A DNA stretch of 48,263 bases from Lachnospiraceae bacterium (GTDB lineage Bacteria; Bacillota; Clostridia; Lachnospirales; Lachnospiraceae): contig JAIECJ010000087.1 in the NCBI GenBank assembly GCA_029068555.1, positions 1 to 48,263 on the forward strand, written 5' to 3'. Shown piece by piece: positions 34,882 to 44,245 of the stretch (positions within the stretch are counted from its first letter, which is position 1; every line of letters begins with the position of its first letter). The notes beneath the pieces were generated by a model that ran no database searches, was not told the origin of the DNA, and was given only the letters and a program-made list of their open reading frames with translations. The translations under genes were made by a program, and so were the position numbers.

Positions 34882-36324
34882 CTATTGTCCCATCGTGTCA
34901 TTCAATGCATCGCAAAAATCCGCATACCACTCCTTAAACGCTTCTTCCGTCGTGTACGGTGCGGTCGCTTCTTCCAGACTCATTCTCTCCGAAAGAGCCT
35001 GTACCACTGCTTCCCTGTCTGCCGCTGCTTTGTCAAAAAGATGATACTCAAGCACCTTCCTTGCCGCAGAGCCATTATGAAAGCTTTTATTTGTATAATA
35101 ATTTCCACCTTTCATATTATCAAAAACATATGTTATGCAATCATATGTTTTATCCGCCACTTCAATATTCTGCTCTGATATCATCTTATCCAACACTTCT
35201 GTCGTGTTTGCAGCCTTGAGCACCGGCATGTACCCTGAAACACAGCTAAACCGAAGATTATTTTCCGGTTCTGTAAACCATTTCAAAAATTCAACAGCCG
35301 CATACTCATGTTTTTTATCAGACTTCGTCACAACCATGCCTGCCCCCTGTTGTACAGCATATTGTTCCCCGCCTTCAAATACGGGCGCTGCCATAATCAT
35401 ATATTCTATATCATAGCTCCCGTTCTCGTCCTCTACCCTACTCGGGAAATATATTGCCGAAGTGGTCGAACCTGTATAGGCAATGAGTTCGCCCGTTTTC
35501 ACATCATCCGACCGGAACGAACCATATGCACCAAAATACCCCTTGACCATAGGCACATAATAATTATCCCAAATGCGCCGGATACTGTCCTCTGAAAGGT
35601 TAAACGTTACCTGTCCCTTGTCCGCCTCAAAAATTTCCAACCCCAACTGCTTCAATCCGATAATGAAATAATTTGCCATGGCATCGCGGCCGTAAAACGC
35701 CTTCCCATCATTCGCTACATCTGGTGTCAGACTGTCTGTCCACTCATAGTATGCCGCAGCCGTATCCACTACACCCTCTATTGTGTTCAGCTTCTCCAGT
35801 GATGCCCCTGTCGCTTCGGCAAAAGGTTCCCAATCTGTCTTATTAATCATCATAACCTCTGTGGATTTCGCAACAGGAAAAATCCGCAGGCTTCCGTCTG
35901 CCGCAATACAGCCCTCGTCAATATAGGAAGTGACATATCTGTCAAGCGTGCCTTCATTCAGATACTCGGACAAATTTGCAAGAGCCCCCTTCTGTTCAAA
36001 CTCAAACGCAGTATCAGAATATGCGGAAAACACATCCGGCATTTCCGACGCGCCAACCTTTTCATTGATAGAATCTCTAACAGCAGCCTCCAGATCCGAC
36101 ACAGAACCCTGGCTGTAGCTCTGTACATAGATTCCATTTTTATTGCCTACTGTATTGTTAAACTCCTCTATCAGTGTATCAAAGGCCGCCTGCTGTGTGC
36201 CATTATAATAATGCCATATCGTAATAGATACCGGATCATCTGGATTCAGCGGGCTTTTCTCACTTCCACATGACGAAAGCACTCCTATCGCCAAAAATAG
36301 TATGCCGCATACTTTCTTCTTCAT
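34882..36324 (-). CDS. Extracellular solute-binding lipoprotein (family 1)
   Basis: A 480-aa binding protein of the sugar-type ABC family. It has a lipoprotein signal with Cys19 in GVLSSCGSE, then ITIWHYYNGTQQAAFDTLIE, the usual start of the mature domain, and C-terminal YAAVEFLKWFTEPENN. The ATG at 36322-36324 has GGAGGAGAGGGG upstream; the frame is open for 11 further codons. No ABC permease or ATPase is nearby. Instead it is followed after five bases by a hybrid histidine kinase with a large extracellular domain. It may therefore present a ligand to that kinase, which is inference. Confidence 0.88.
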   Translation of the reverse strand: MKKKVCGILFLAIGVLSSCGSEKSPLNPDDPVSITIWHYYNGTQQAAFDTLIEEFNNTVGNKNGIYVQSYSQGSVSDLEAAVRDSINEKVGASEMPDVFSAYSDTAFEFEQKGALANLSEYLNEGTLDRYVTSYIDEGCIAADGSLRIFPVAKSTEVMMINKTDWEPFAEATGASLEKLNTIEGVVDTAAAYYEWTDSLTPDVANDGKAFYGRDAMANYFIIGLKQLGLEIFEADKGQVTFNLSEDSIRRIWDNYYVPMVKGYFGAYGSFRSDDVKTGELIAYTGSTTSAIYFPSRVEDENGSYDIEYMIMAAPVFEGGEQYAVQQGAGMVVTKSDKKHEYAAVEFLKWFTEPENNLRFSCVSGYMPVLKAANTTEVLDKMISEQNIEVADKTYDCITYVFDNMKGGNYYTNKSFHNGSAARKVLEYHLFDKAAADREAVVQALSERMSLEEATAPYTTEEAFKEWYADFCDALNDTMGQ

Positions 36325-36409
36325 AACATTCCCCTCTCCTCCACTGCAAATTTGCACACAGAAATTACTTTTTTATTTTATCATTATCCAGACATATTTG
36401 CAACAAACG

Positions 36410-36452
36410 AAAAAGTGCGGTTCCCTGACTTGTGAGTCAACCGCACTTTTAT
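36410..36452 (-). terminator. Rho-independent terminator after ilvE
   Basis: AAAAGTGCGGTT / AACCGCACTTTT arms enclose a nested GACT / AGTC hairpin. U-runs flank both sides, so it may work in either direction, but ilvE, ending about 20 bases away, is the obvious client. Confidence 0.82.
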
Positions 36453-36470
36453 TATCCGTTATTTCCCAAT

Positions 36471-37493
36471 TTAAATTTCCACAATCCAACCCTTAGGCGC
36501 TTCAATACGCCCCATCTGAATACCTGTCAGCGTATCGTAAAGCTTTCTGGTTACAGTCCCCATCTCATCCATTCCTGACGGAAGGCAGATTTCTTCGCCT
36601 TTATTTACAATCTTTCCTACAGGTGATATAACTGCTGCTGTACCGCAAAGTCCGCACTCTGCGAAATCCCTTACCTCATCGAAAAGAACCTCCCTTTCCT
36701 CAACTTCGAGTCCCAGATAATCCTTCGCTACAATCATGAGGGAACGACGCGTAATAGAGGGAAGAATGCTTTCTGATTTGGGCGTGACAACTTTGTTGTC
36801 CTTCGTTACAAAAAGAAAATTCGCACCGCCTGTCTCCTCCACTTTCGTTCGTGTCGCCGGATCCAGATACATGTTCTCATCAAAACCGTCTCTGTGTGCA
36901 GATACAATTGCATGCAGGCTCATGGCATAATTGAGTCCTGCCTTAATATGCCCTGTCCCATTCGGAGCAGCACGGTCAAAGTCGCTGACCCTTATCGTAA
37001 GCGGCTTTGCGCCACCCTTGAAATATGGTCCCACAGGAGTTGTAAAGATTCTAAACTGGTACTCGTCAGCAGGCTTCACACCGATAACAGGATTCATTCC
37101 GAACATGTAAGGTCTCACATAAAGCGTTGCACCGGATCCATATGGCGGTACATATGCCTCATTTGCCCTGACCACCTGCTTAACAGCTTCAACAAAACGT
37201 CCCGCAGGAAGTGTTGGCATCTCAAGACGCACACAGCTGTCGTGCATGCGCTGCTCGTTCAAATCCGGACGGAACACAACTGTCTTTCCATCCTGTGTGG
37301 TGTATGCTTTCAATCCCTCAAAACAAGTCTGCGCATACTGTAAAACACCTGCGCACTCGTTCAGCACAATATTAGCATCCTCGGTAAGCACACCGTTGTC
37401 CCATGCGCCGTCTTTAAAATTCGTAACATACCTTTTGTCAGTCTGTCTGTAACCAAAGCCTAAACCTGACCAATCCAAATCTTTCTTCTCCAT
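36471..37493 (-). CDS. ilvE: Branched-chain amino acid aminotransferase
   Basis: This PLP enzyme interconverts Leu, Ile and Val with their 2-oxo acids. The 340-aa protein is a class IV aminotransferase of the longer BCAT group. It has QTCFEGLKAYTTQDG, RPDLNEQRMHDSC, LYVRPYMFGMNPVIGV, the PLP-lysine region GHIKAGLNYAMSL, VEETGGANFLFV and the CGTAAVISPVGKI cofactor-binding loop. It is preceded by a gap of about 90 bases with a hairpin (GAACGCTCC / GGAGTGTTC) that lacks a U-tract on this strand. It may be its own unit or read on from folA. Confidence 0.96.
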   Translation of the reverse strand: MEKKDLDWSGLGFGYRQTDKRYVTNFKDGAWDNGVLTEDANIVLNECAGVLQYAQTCFEGLKAYTTQDGKTVVFRPDLNEQRMHDSCVRLEMPTLPAGRFVEAVKQVVRANEAYVPPYGSGATLYVRPYMFGMNPVIGVKPADEYQFRIFTTPVGPYFKGGAKPLTIRVSDFDRAAPNGTGHIKAGLNYAMSLHAIVSAHRDGFDENMYLDPATRTKVEETGGANFLFVTKDNKVVTPKSESILPSITRRSLMIVAKDYLGLEVEEREVLFDEVRDFAECGLCGTAAVISPVGKIVNKGEEICLPSGMDEMGTVTRKLYDTLTGIQMGRIEAPKGWIVEI

Positions 37494-37582
37494 TTCCGCG
37501 TCCTCCTCTTTTCGCTGAACACTCCAAAAAGTCTTCAGGAGCGTTCCTTAATTTTTAATTATTATACGAAAAAAAACAAAAG

Positions 37583-38086
37583 TCAACATTTCCGGTTATT
37601 TTTTCTCTCATATTTCAAAAAATAGTACTCCAAATCAAAATAAGTCTGCTCCTCACTGTCAGCTGTCAGCTCCCACTCAGGCATCCTGTCCAGTCTGGGA
37701 AAAAAGACATCCGCCTGATACTCATAATCAATTTTTGTAATATGCGCTGTGTCACAATAAGGAAGGAGCTGCTCATACACGCCCGCTCCTCCCACTACAT
37801 AGACATCTTCATCGTCATACGCTTTGAGTTCCTCCATCAGTTCGTCAATGGAGTGAACCACAATGGCATCTTTTACCGTATACCTTTTATCTCTTGACAG
37901 AATAATGTTGACACGGTTTTTCAGCGGCTGTTTTTGCGGAAAGGTTTCCAGTGTCCTCCTGCCTGCCACAATCACCTTTCCCTCTGTCATCTCCCGAAAC
38001 ATCTGCTGGTCTCTTGGTATACGCACCAGCAGGCTGTTCTGGTAACCGATTGCCCAGTTGCTGTCCACAGCCGCTATTATATTCAT
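37583..38086 (-). CDS. folA: Dihydrofolate reductase
   Basis: DHFR reduces dihydrofolate to tetrahydrofolate with NADPH. The 167-aa protein has the family's N-terminus (MNIIAAVDSNWAIGYQNSLL), IPRDQQMFREMTEGK with the active-site Asp, VIVAGRRTLETFP, a nucleotide-binding VYVVGGAGVYEQLLPYCD and the closing ADVFFPRLD. Gly-Arg-Arg-Thr replaces the common Gly-Arg-Lys-Thr. No thyA is adjacent. It lies 26 bases after the metallo-beta-lactamase gene, indicating a shared transcript. Confidence 0.96.
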   Translation of the reverse strand: MNIIAAVDSNWAIGYQNSLLVRIPRDQQMFREMTEGKVIVAGRRTLETFPQKQPLKNRVNIILSRDKRYTVKDAIVVHSIDELMEELKAYDDEDVYVVGGAGVYEQLLPYCDTAHITKIDYEYQADVFFPRLDRMPEWELTADSEEQTYFDLEYYFLKYERKNNRKC

Positions 38087-38112
38087 ATCATTTCCCCCTG
38101 TTATCTTTCTTT

Positions 38113-39708
38113 TTATTCATATTTATCCGCAAGCGCGTTAATCTGATCCGCGAATTTTGCCAGTTCCTTGTTCGGTCTTCCTTCATTCTTATAAATAACA
38201 GCAATCAGCCTCTGTCCAGCTGCAAGCAGTCTTGCAAATACATCAGATACACTCCGCATACGCTTCTTGACAGCGACAGGTGATGCCTCAAATTCAATAG
38301 CTCCTGTTATCAAATCAACCCTTGTCCCTGAATAGGGCGCATACGCATTATGCCCATACTCTGCCCTGAGGCAGTCCGCAAACAGGCTGCATGCAGTATC
38401 CTCTCCATGAACGATAAATACCTTATCTGGCTTTTCCTCAAAAGCGTTCACCCACTCGATTAAACCGTTTTTATCCGCATGACCGCTGAGTCCGGGCAGC
38501 TGTGTTATCTTTGCCCTGACCTCAACCGCCTCTCCAAAAAGCTTCACCTCGTCCGCGCCTTCTACCAAAATACGTCCGAGCGTGCCGGCCGCCTGATATC
38601 CCACGAAAAGAATCGTACACTCTGGTCTCCACAAATTATGTTTTAAATGGTGCCTGATTCGTCCCGCCTCACACATACCGCTTGCAGAGATAATGACCTT
38701 TGGCGTCTCGTCAAAGTTAATCTCTTTTGATTCTTCACTGGTAATGGCAAGCTTTAGTCCCGGGAAATTCAGCGGATTAATGCCCTTATTGACCAGTTCC
38801 ATTGCCTCCTCATCAAAGCAGGTATAGATGTTTTTCTGGAACACGCCTGTCGCCTCCACAGCAAGCGGACTGTCAACATACACTTCAAACCGCGGGAAGT
38901 TAGGAATCATGTTATCTGCCTTGATTTTCCTTAGGAAGTACAGGATTTCCTGCGTTCTGCCCACTGCAAAGGAAGGAATGACAACATTTCCGCCCTTTGC
39001 AAAGGTTTTATTGATTACCTCCGCAAGGTCTGATACATACCCGCCTTTTTGCTTTGCGTGGTACCGGTCTCCATAGGTAGCCTCCATGACAACATAGTCA
39101 GCTTCCTTTGTATAAATCGGGTCTTTGATTAGCGGCTGGTTTTTGTTGCCAATATCACCTGAAAATACAATTTTTTTGGTCACACCATCCTCGGTCAGCC
39201 ATACCTCAATACTGGCAGAGCCAAGCAGATGCCCCACATCAGTAAAACGAATCCTGATACCGTCACAAATCTCAACATCCTGATTGTACGCACATGGTAC
39301 AAGATTCCTGATGATTCCGTCAGCATCCTCCATTGTGTACGCCGGCTCAACCGGATCGAGTCCCGAGTGACGTTTTGCCTTTCTGTTCTTCCACTCTGCC
39401 TCCTGCATCTGAATATGTGCGCAGTCCCGCAGCATAATCGAACACAAGTCAGCAGATGCCTCCGTCGTAAACACCTGTCCGCGAAACCCTCTCGCATACA
39501 AAAGCGGCAGATTTCCGGAATGATCTACATGTGCGTGTGTCAAAAACACATAGTCAATTAACGCCTCATCAACAGGCATCTCGCAGCACTCAAATGGATT
39601 GGAGCCCTGCTGCATTCCACAGTCCACAAGAATATTTCTGCCGCACGCCTGCAGAAAGTGACAGCTTCCTGTCACCTGATGGTCTGCTCCTACAAAGGTA
39701 AGTTTCAT
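38113..39708 (-). CDS. Beta-CASP metallo-beta-lactamase (RNase-like)
   Basis: A 531-aa protein with the metallo-beta-lactamase and beta-CASP domains of RNA-processing nucleases such as CPSF73 and YsgA-type proteins. It starts LTFVGADHQVTGSCHFLQ and has the zinc motif THAHVDHSGNLPLL, the GHLLGSASI motif and YVVMEATYGDR. The beta-CASP region includes VIPSFAVGRTQEILYFL and ISASGMCEAGRIRHHL, and the closing motif is KVFIVHGED. The C-terminal 70 residues are basic and helical. The usual role is endonucleolytic RNA cleavage; the substrate is unknown. AAAGGAGG precedes the ATG, and folA follows in the same operon. Confidence 0.92.
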   Translation of the reverse strand: MKLTFVGADHQVTGSCHFLQACGRNILVDCGMQQGSNPFECCEMPVDEALIDYVFLTHAHVDHSGNLPLLYARGFRGQVFTTEASADLCSIMLRDCAHIQMQEAEWKNRKAKRHSGLDPVEPAYTMEDADGIIRNLVPCAYNQDVEICDGIRIRFTDVGHLLGSASIEVWLTEDGVTKKIVFSGDIGNKNQPLIKDPIYTKEADYVVMEATYGDRYHAKQKGGYVSDLAEVINKTFAKGGNVVIPSFAVGRTQEILYFLRKIKADNMIPNFPRFEVYVDSPLAVEATGVFQKNIYTCFDEEAMELVNKGINPLNFPGLKLAITSEESKEINFDETPKVIISASGMCEAGRIRHHLKHNLWRPECTILFVGYQAAGTLGRILVEGADEVKLFGEAVEVRAKITQLPGLSGHADKNGLIEWVNAFEEKPDKVFIVHGEDTACSLFADCLRAEYGHNAYAPYSGTRVDLITGAIEFEASPVAVKKRMRSVSDVFARLLAAGQRLIAVIYKNEGRPNKELAKFADQINALADKYE

Positions 39709-39833
39709 ACAAATTCCTCCTTTATCTCATTATTTTCCGAACTCTAATTACTATTATTCTACCATATTTATATCATATTGACCAACTTATTTAAAAAATA
39801 ATGTTAAAATCCTCTAATTATTTCATTTCCTTT

Positions 39834-39862
39834 TTGTCATTATATGATATGATACATATATA
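39834..39862 (+). promoter_or_regulatory. Putative promoter of the alpha-xylosidase gene
   Basis: TTGTCA (39834-39839) and TATATA (39857-39862) are separated by 17 bases. The ATG is about 100 bases downstream, leaving a leader that contains an imperfect GCAC/GTGC hairpin near 39868-39890. Confidence 0.5.
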
Positions 39863-39966
39863 CATCTGCACAGTGCCGGGTGCAGCTGCTTCCTATCCGT
39901 TTTAATTTAAGGAACTGTTAATCAATACGCATTCTATATCGAAGCCGGCACAGAAAAGAGGTCATG

Positions 39967-42306
39967 ATGAAATTCAGTAACGGCTGCTGGCTTCAGCAGG
40001 AAGGCTGTGAATGCTTCGCGCCACAGCAGGCATATTTTACAAAAGTAGAGGCAGACAAGGTGACAATCTGTGCCCCGACTGTCCGCATCAACCACAGGGG
40101 TGACACACTTGGCGGCATCAACCTGACGCTTATCATCACCGCTCCCATGGATGAGGTGATCCGTGTTCAGACCTACCATCACCTCGGTGCAGTAAAAGCA
40201 TATCCGGCATTTGAGATTAATGCTGGCGCAAGACCACTCAAGGTTGACGATACTGAGGAGCGCATCATCATTTACAGTGGTTCTCTTGCCCTTGAAATCG
40301 GCAAAAACAACTGGTATATGCGATATACGAGAAACGGCAAATTGATTACAGAATCCAAAGCAAAAGATCTTGCCCTGATGAAGACTGACTGGAGCGGTCT
40401 TGCCTATGACCGCGGCGATAATTTTGACACATACATGCGCCAGCAGCTTGGTCTCGGCGTTGATGAAAAAATATACGGTCTCGGCGAACGCTTTACCCCA
40501 TTTATCAAGAACGGACAAAGTGTGAAAATCTGGAATGCTGATGGTGGCACAAGTACCGAACAATGCTACAAAAACATTCCGTTTTATGTTTCAAACAAAG
40601 GCTACGGCGTCTTTGTCAACCATCCTGAAAATGTCGAGTTTGAAATCGGAACAGAAATGGTAACAAAGGCAGAGTTCTCTGTGGAGGGCACCTACCTTGA
40701 CTACTTCCTGATCAACGGACCCGAATTAAAGGACGTGTTGCGGCGGTATACGGATATCACGGGAAAACCAGGGCTTCCGGCACCATGGACCTTCGGACTG
40801 TGGCTTTCCACCTCGTTTACGACAAATTACGACGAGGAGACTGTCATGAGCTTTGTGGATGGTATGCTCGAGAGAGGCATTCCTCTGAGAATCTTCCATT
40901 TTGACTGTTTCTGGATGAAGGAGTTTCATTGGAGCGACTTTTTGTGGGACAGCAGGGTATTTCCCGATCCAGTCGGAATGCTCAAACGCATCAAGGATAA
41001 GGGATTAAACATATGTGTATGGATTAACTCCTATATTGGTCAGGAATCTGCTCTTTTCAGGGAAGGCATGGAAAAGGGTTACTTTATCAGACGCCCCAAC
41101 GGTCAGGTATGGCAGTGGGATATGTGGCAGCCGGGCATGGCAATTGTCGATTTTACCAATCCCGATGCCTGGAAATGGTTTCAGGACAAGCTTGAAATTC
41201 TCCTCGACATGGGCGTTGACTGCTTTAAGACAGATTTCGGCGAAAGAATCCCGACGGATGCCATCTACTTTGACGGCTCCGACCCAAAAAAGATGCACAA
41301 TTACTACACTTATTTATACAATCAATGCGTCTATGAACTGCTTGAGAGAAAACGCGGCACGGGACAGGCAGTGCTCTTTGCCCGCTCAGCGACGGTCGGC
41401 GGTCAGAAATTCCCTGTGCACTGGGGCGGCGACTGCTGGTCAGACTATGAATCTATGGAGGAAAGCCTGCGCGGCGGTCTGTCACTGTGTATGTCAGGCT
41501 TTGGATTCTGGGCGCATGATATCGGCGGTTTTGAGCATACTTCCACGGCAGATGTCTACAAGCGCTGGGTAGCTTTTGGCCTGCTTTCCTCACACAGCAG
41601 GCTCCACGGAAGTCAGTCCTACCGTGTGCCATGGGTATATGACGAGGAAGCCGTCGACGTTGTCCGTTTCTTCACCCGCCTGAAAGCAAAGTTAATGCCT
41701 TATATTTACAAAACTGCCATCACCGCCGCCACGGAAGGTATTCCGAGCATGCGGAGTATGATTCTGGAATTTACAAAGGACAAAACATGCCACTACCTTG
41801 ACAAGCAGTACATGCTCGGTGACAGCCTGCTTGTTGCTCCGATATTCAATGACGAAAGCAAGGCGGAGTACTATCTTCCGCAGGGTATCTGGACAAACTT
41901 CTTTACCGGAAAGGAATACAGGGGCGGCACATGGATTGAGGAGCAGCATAGCTACCTGAGCATTCCGCTGATGGTTCGTGAGAATTCTGTTGTGGCAGTG
42001 GGTGCGCATGACGACAGACCGGATTATGATTACGCTGACGGATGCGAACTCCGCGTCTACGCGGTTCATGACGGCGTCAAGATTGACACAGAGGTGTGCG
42101 GCATGAACAATACCGTGGAACTCTCCGCCTCCATAAAGAGACAGGGACACAGTATTCTGGTCACAGTTGAAGGCAGCAAGCCATACACCATCCGCATGGT
42201 CAATATGCGTGCTGCGGAAGCCAAAAACGGATTCCTGACCATTGAGGGAAATGATACCATCGTCACACCTGATCAGGGGGCAAATGTGATTGAGATTACG
42301 TTCTAA
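39967..42306 (+). CDS. yicI: Alpha-xylosidase (GH31, YicI type)
   Basis: This enzyme removes alpha-linked xylose from the non-reducing ends of xyloglucan fragments such as isoprimeverose. The 779-aa protein matches E. coli YicI closely throughout. It shares FHFDCFWMKEFHWSDFLWD, the nucleophile D423 in FKTDFGERIPTDA, the acid/base D489 in HWGGDCWSDYESM, and FGFWAHDIGGFEHT. No signal peptide is present, so it is cytoplasmic and acts on imported oligosaccharide. I start at ATG 39967 because AGAGG is then correctly spaced; the ATG one codon earlier is too close. It stands alone on the plus strand, ended by a strong terminator. Confidence 0.95.
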   Translation: MKFSNGCWLQQEGCECFAPQQAYFTKVEADKVTICAPTVRINHRGDTLGGINLTLIITAPMDEVIRVQTYHHLGAVKAYPAFEINAGARPLKVDDTEERIIIYSGSLALEIGKNNWYMRYTRNGKLITESKAKDLALMKTDWSGLAYDRGDNFDTYMRQQLGLGVDEKIYGLGERFTPFIKNGQSVKIWNADGGTSTEQCYKNIPFYVSNKGYGVFVNHPENVEFEIGTEMVTKAEFSVEGTYLDYFLINGPELKDVLRRYTDITGKPGLPAPWTFGLWLSTSFTTNYDEETVMSFVDGMLERGIPLRIFHFDCFWMKEFHWSDFLWDSRVFPDPVGMLKRIKDKGLNICVWINSYIGQESALFREGMEKGYFIRRPNGQVWQWDMWQPGMAIVDFTNPDAWKWFQDKLEILLDMGVDCFKTDFGERIPTDAIYFDGSDPKKMHNYYTYLYNQCVYELLERKRGTGQAVLFARSATVGGQKFPVHWGGDCWSDYESMEESLRGGLSLCMSGFGFWAHDIGGFEHTSTADVYKRWVAFGLLSSHSRLHGSQSYRVPWVYDEEAVDVVRFFTRLKAKLMPYIYKTAITAATEGIPSMRSMILEFTKDKTCHYLDKQYMLGDSLLVAPIFNDESKAEYYLPQGIWTNFFTGKEYRGGTWIEEQHSYLSIPLMVRENSVVAVGAHDDRPDYDYADGCELRVYAVHDGVKIDTEVCGMNNTVELSASIKRQGHSILVTVEGSKPYTIRMVNMRAAEAKNGFLTIEGNDTIVTPDQGANVIEITF

Positions 42307-42350
42307 ATCCCAATATCACAGGAGAGCCGATTTCATAAACCACAAACAGC

Positions 42351-42396
42351 AAAAGGTGCAAAGCCCTGAATATTTCATTCGCTTTGCACCTTTTTT
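42351..42396 (+). terminator. Bidirectional terminator between yicI and pepF-like gene
   Basis: AAAAGGTGCAAAGC and GCTTTGCACCTTTT arms, 14 bp, are followed by more T's on the plus strand. The A-run on the other side provides a U-tract for the convergent oligopeptidase transcript. Confidence 0.85.
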
Positions 42397-42433
42397 GGAT
42401 ATTGTTTCATCTTTTATTTCTGCGCCAATGTAG

Positions 42434-44137
42434 TTATTCCATAAATCTACTATTCATCAATTCCTCACGCGCCACGCTGATAGCGCGCTCCACACTGCCC
42501 TGTTCAAACGGATTCGAGATATTTGCATATTTCAAAGTATCAAGATAACTCATGCTGCCGCCACACTTGCAGAGGTTCAGATAATCCTCCCATGCCATGT
42601 CATGGTTTTCTTTCTCCTTTTTCTTGAACTCCATCGCACCCATTGTTGTAAGTGTATAGTTGATATAGTACATTGGATAAAGGAATATATGCAGCTTATG
42701 GTACCAGAAACCGCCGCGATCAAAGAAATCATCTGGCTCATATACACGCCACGGCATATATTTCTCTTCCAGTTTTTTCCACTCCAGCGTCCGCTCCTTT
42801 GGCGTCAGCCCAGGATTTGCATAACAGATATGCTGGAACTCGTCAACTGCCACGCCAAAAGGCACAAATGTAACTGACTCCTGCAGATGAGCAAAGCGAA
42901 ACTTGTCTGCCTGCTCCCCAAAAAAGCGCTCCGCGTAGGGATAAGCAAACTGCTCCATCGACATGGAGTGAATCTCCGCAATATCAGTTGACACCGAATA
43001 ATACTCAGAAATCGGCTGGCAGCGCATCGCCATATATCCCGCAAAGGCATGTCCAAGCTCATGTGTCAGCACCTGCATGTCACCGATTGTCTGATTGAAG
43101 CAGGAAAATACAAACGGTGCACTGTACCTTGGCAGTTCTGTCATGTAACCTGTAGATGCCTTTCCAGCCTTATTCTTCAGATCCATCAGTTCGTGTCCTA
43201 TCATAAAATCAATAAATTCCCCTGTCTGCGGACTCATTTCATGGTACATTTTTGCCGCCTCACCTACCATGAAGTCATCATCGCCTGCCGGAACAGCATT
43301 TCCATCCGGAAAAATACGTTTCTCGTCATAAACGGAAAAATCATCCACACCAAGACGCTTTGCCTGTGCCTCATACAATTTCTGACAGATTGGCACAATC
43401 ACCGTGCGAACCTGCTCGCGGAAAGACTCGACTTCTTTCTGTCCATAATCAGTGCGCCCTTGTTTCATATAGCCTACAGGTATATAATTCTCGTACCCGA
43501 GATTGCGTCCCATCTCATTTCGTATCCGTATCAGTTCATCCCAGATTTCTTCCAGGCGCTGCTCGTGCTTGTGATAGAATTCTGAGTATGCGCGAGCTGC
43601 GCCTTTGCGTACCTCCCTGTCTTCATGTTCAAAATATTTCTGCACACCATACAAGTTCAGTGTTTTTCCGTCAAAAGAAATTTCCGCTGTCGCCATAATT
43701 TTCTGGTATTCGTTCGTAAGCTTCGCCTCCTGCTGCATCAGCGGGATATTTTCCTCACAGAATGTCTTTTTCTCAAGTTCCTTCTGTATAAAACACTGCT
43801 TTCCAAACTCCTTCTCATAATCCATCCGGAACGGACTGTTCATCAATGCCTCGTCAACTGCCAGCGTCTGAGGCATGATTGTGGGAAACGTATTGTTGAT
43901 ATACTCGTTTTCCTTGTCGTAAAATTCGTCTGTGGTATCCAAAGTATGACGGATATATGCAATTGTAGTATCTGTCGAAAAAAGCTTCCCTTTCTCGTCA
44001 TATACGAGCATTGCATCCCTGACTTGCTCATAGCTGTCCGCACTTTCAATGCGCTCCTTTGTTTTGTTCGCAAAAGCAGCAAACGCCGCAAAATCCGGTC
44101 TTTTGTACTCCAGTGTTGAAAATTTGAAATTGTCCAT
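42434..44137 (-). CDS. M3 family oligoendopeptidase
   Basis: A 567-aa cytoplasmic zinc peptidase that trims short peptides. It carries the M3 zinc motif in QVLTHELGHAFAGYMAMRC (H-E-L-G-H) with the downstream glutamate in TDIAEIHSMSMEQFAYP. It has a helical N-terminal half and the family's EPDDFFDRGGFWYHKLHIF near the C-terminus. It resembles PepF/oligoendopeptidase F, somewhat shorter than the 600-aa B. subtilis enzyme, with a clean start and stop. AAGGAG precedes the ATG. It lies about 110 bases after the YitT-family gene with no clear terminator between. Confidence 0.92.
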   Translation of the reverse strand: MDNFKFSTLEYKRPDFAAFAAFANKTKERIESADSYEQVRDAMLVYDEKGKLFSTDTTIAYIRHTLDTTDEFYDKENEYINNTFPTIMPQTLAVDEALMNSPFRMDYEKEFGKQCFIQKELEKKTFCEENIPLMQQEAKLTNEYQKIMATAEISFDGKTLNLYGVQKYFEHEDREVRKGAARAYSEFYHKHEQRLEEIWDELIRIRNEMGRNLGYENYIPVGYMKQGRTDYGQKEVESFREQVRTVIVPICQKLYEAQAKRLGVDDFSVYDEKRIFPDGNAVPAGDDDFMVGEAAKMYHEMSPQTGEFIDFMIGHELMDLKNKAGKASTGYMTELPRYSAPFVFSCFNQTIGDMQVLTHELGHAFAGYMAMRCQPISEYYSVSTDIAEIHSMSMEQFAYPYAERFFGEQADKFRFAHLQESVTFVPFGVAVDEFQHICYANPGLTPKERTLEWKKLEEKYMPWRVYEPDDFFDRGGFWYHKLHIFLYPMYYINYTLTTMGAMEFKKKEKENHDMAWEDYLNLCKCGGSMSYLDTLKYANISNPFEQGSVERAISVAREELMNSRFME

Positions 44138-44245
44138 TTTGATTTTAACTCCTTATGTTATTTTATTTTTCAATTACATTCCAGCTTAAGATTTAAAACT
44201 TCTTGTCATCTTGCTCCATGGCAGATTGAAAGTTCTTCTCACACT

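Noticed and set aside
37500-37550. Inverted repeat upstream of ilvE considered as a folA terminator or T-box
   Set aside because: The stem has no U-tract on the minus strand, and there is no T-box sequence nearby. Its role is unclear.
39934-40563. A 209-aa minus-strand frame opposite the start of the alpha-xylosidase gene
   Set aside because: It is antisense to the strongly supported YicI coding sequence and has no ribosome site.
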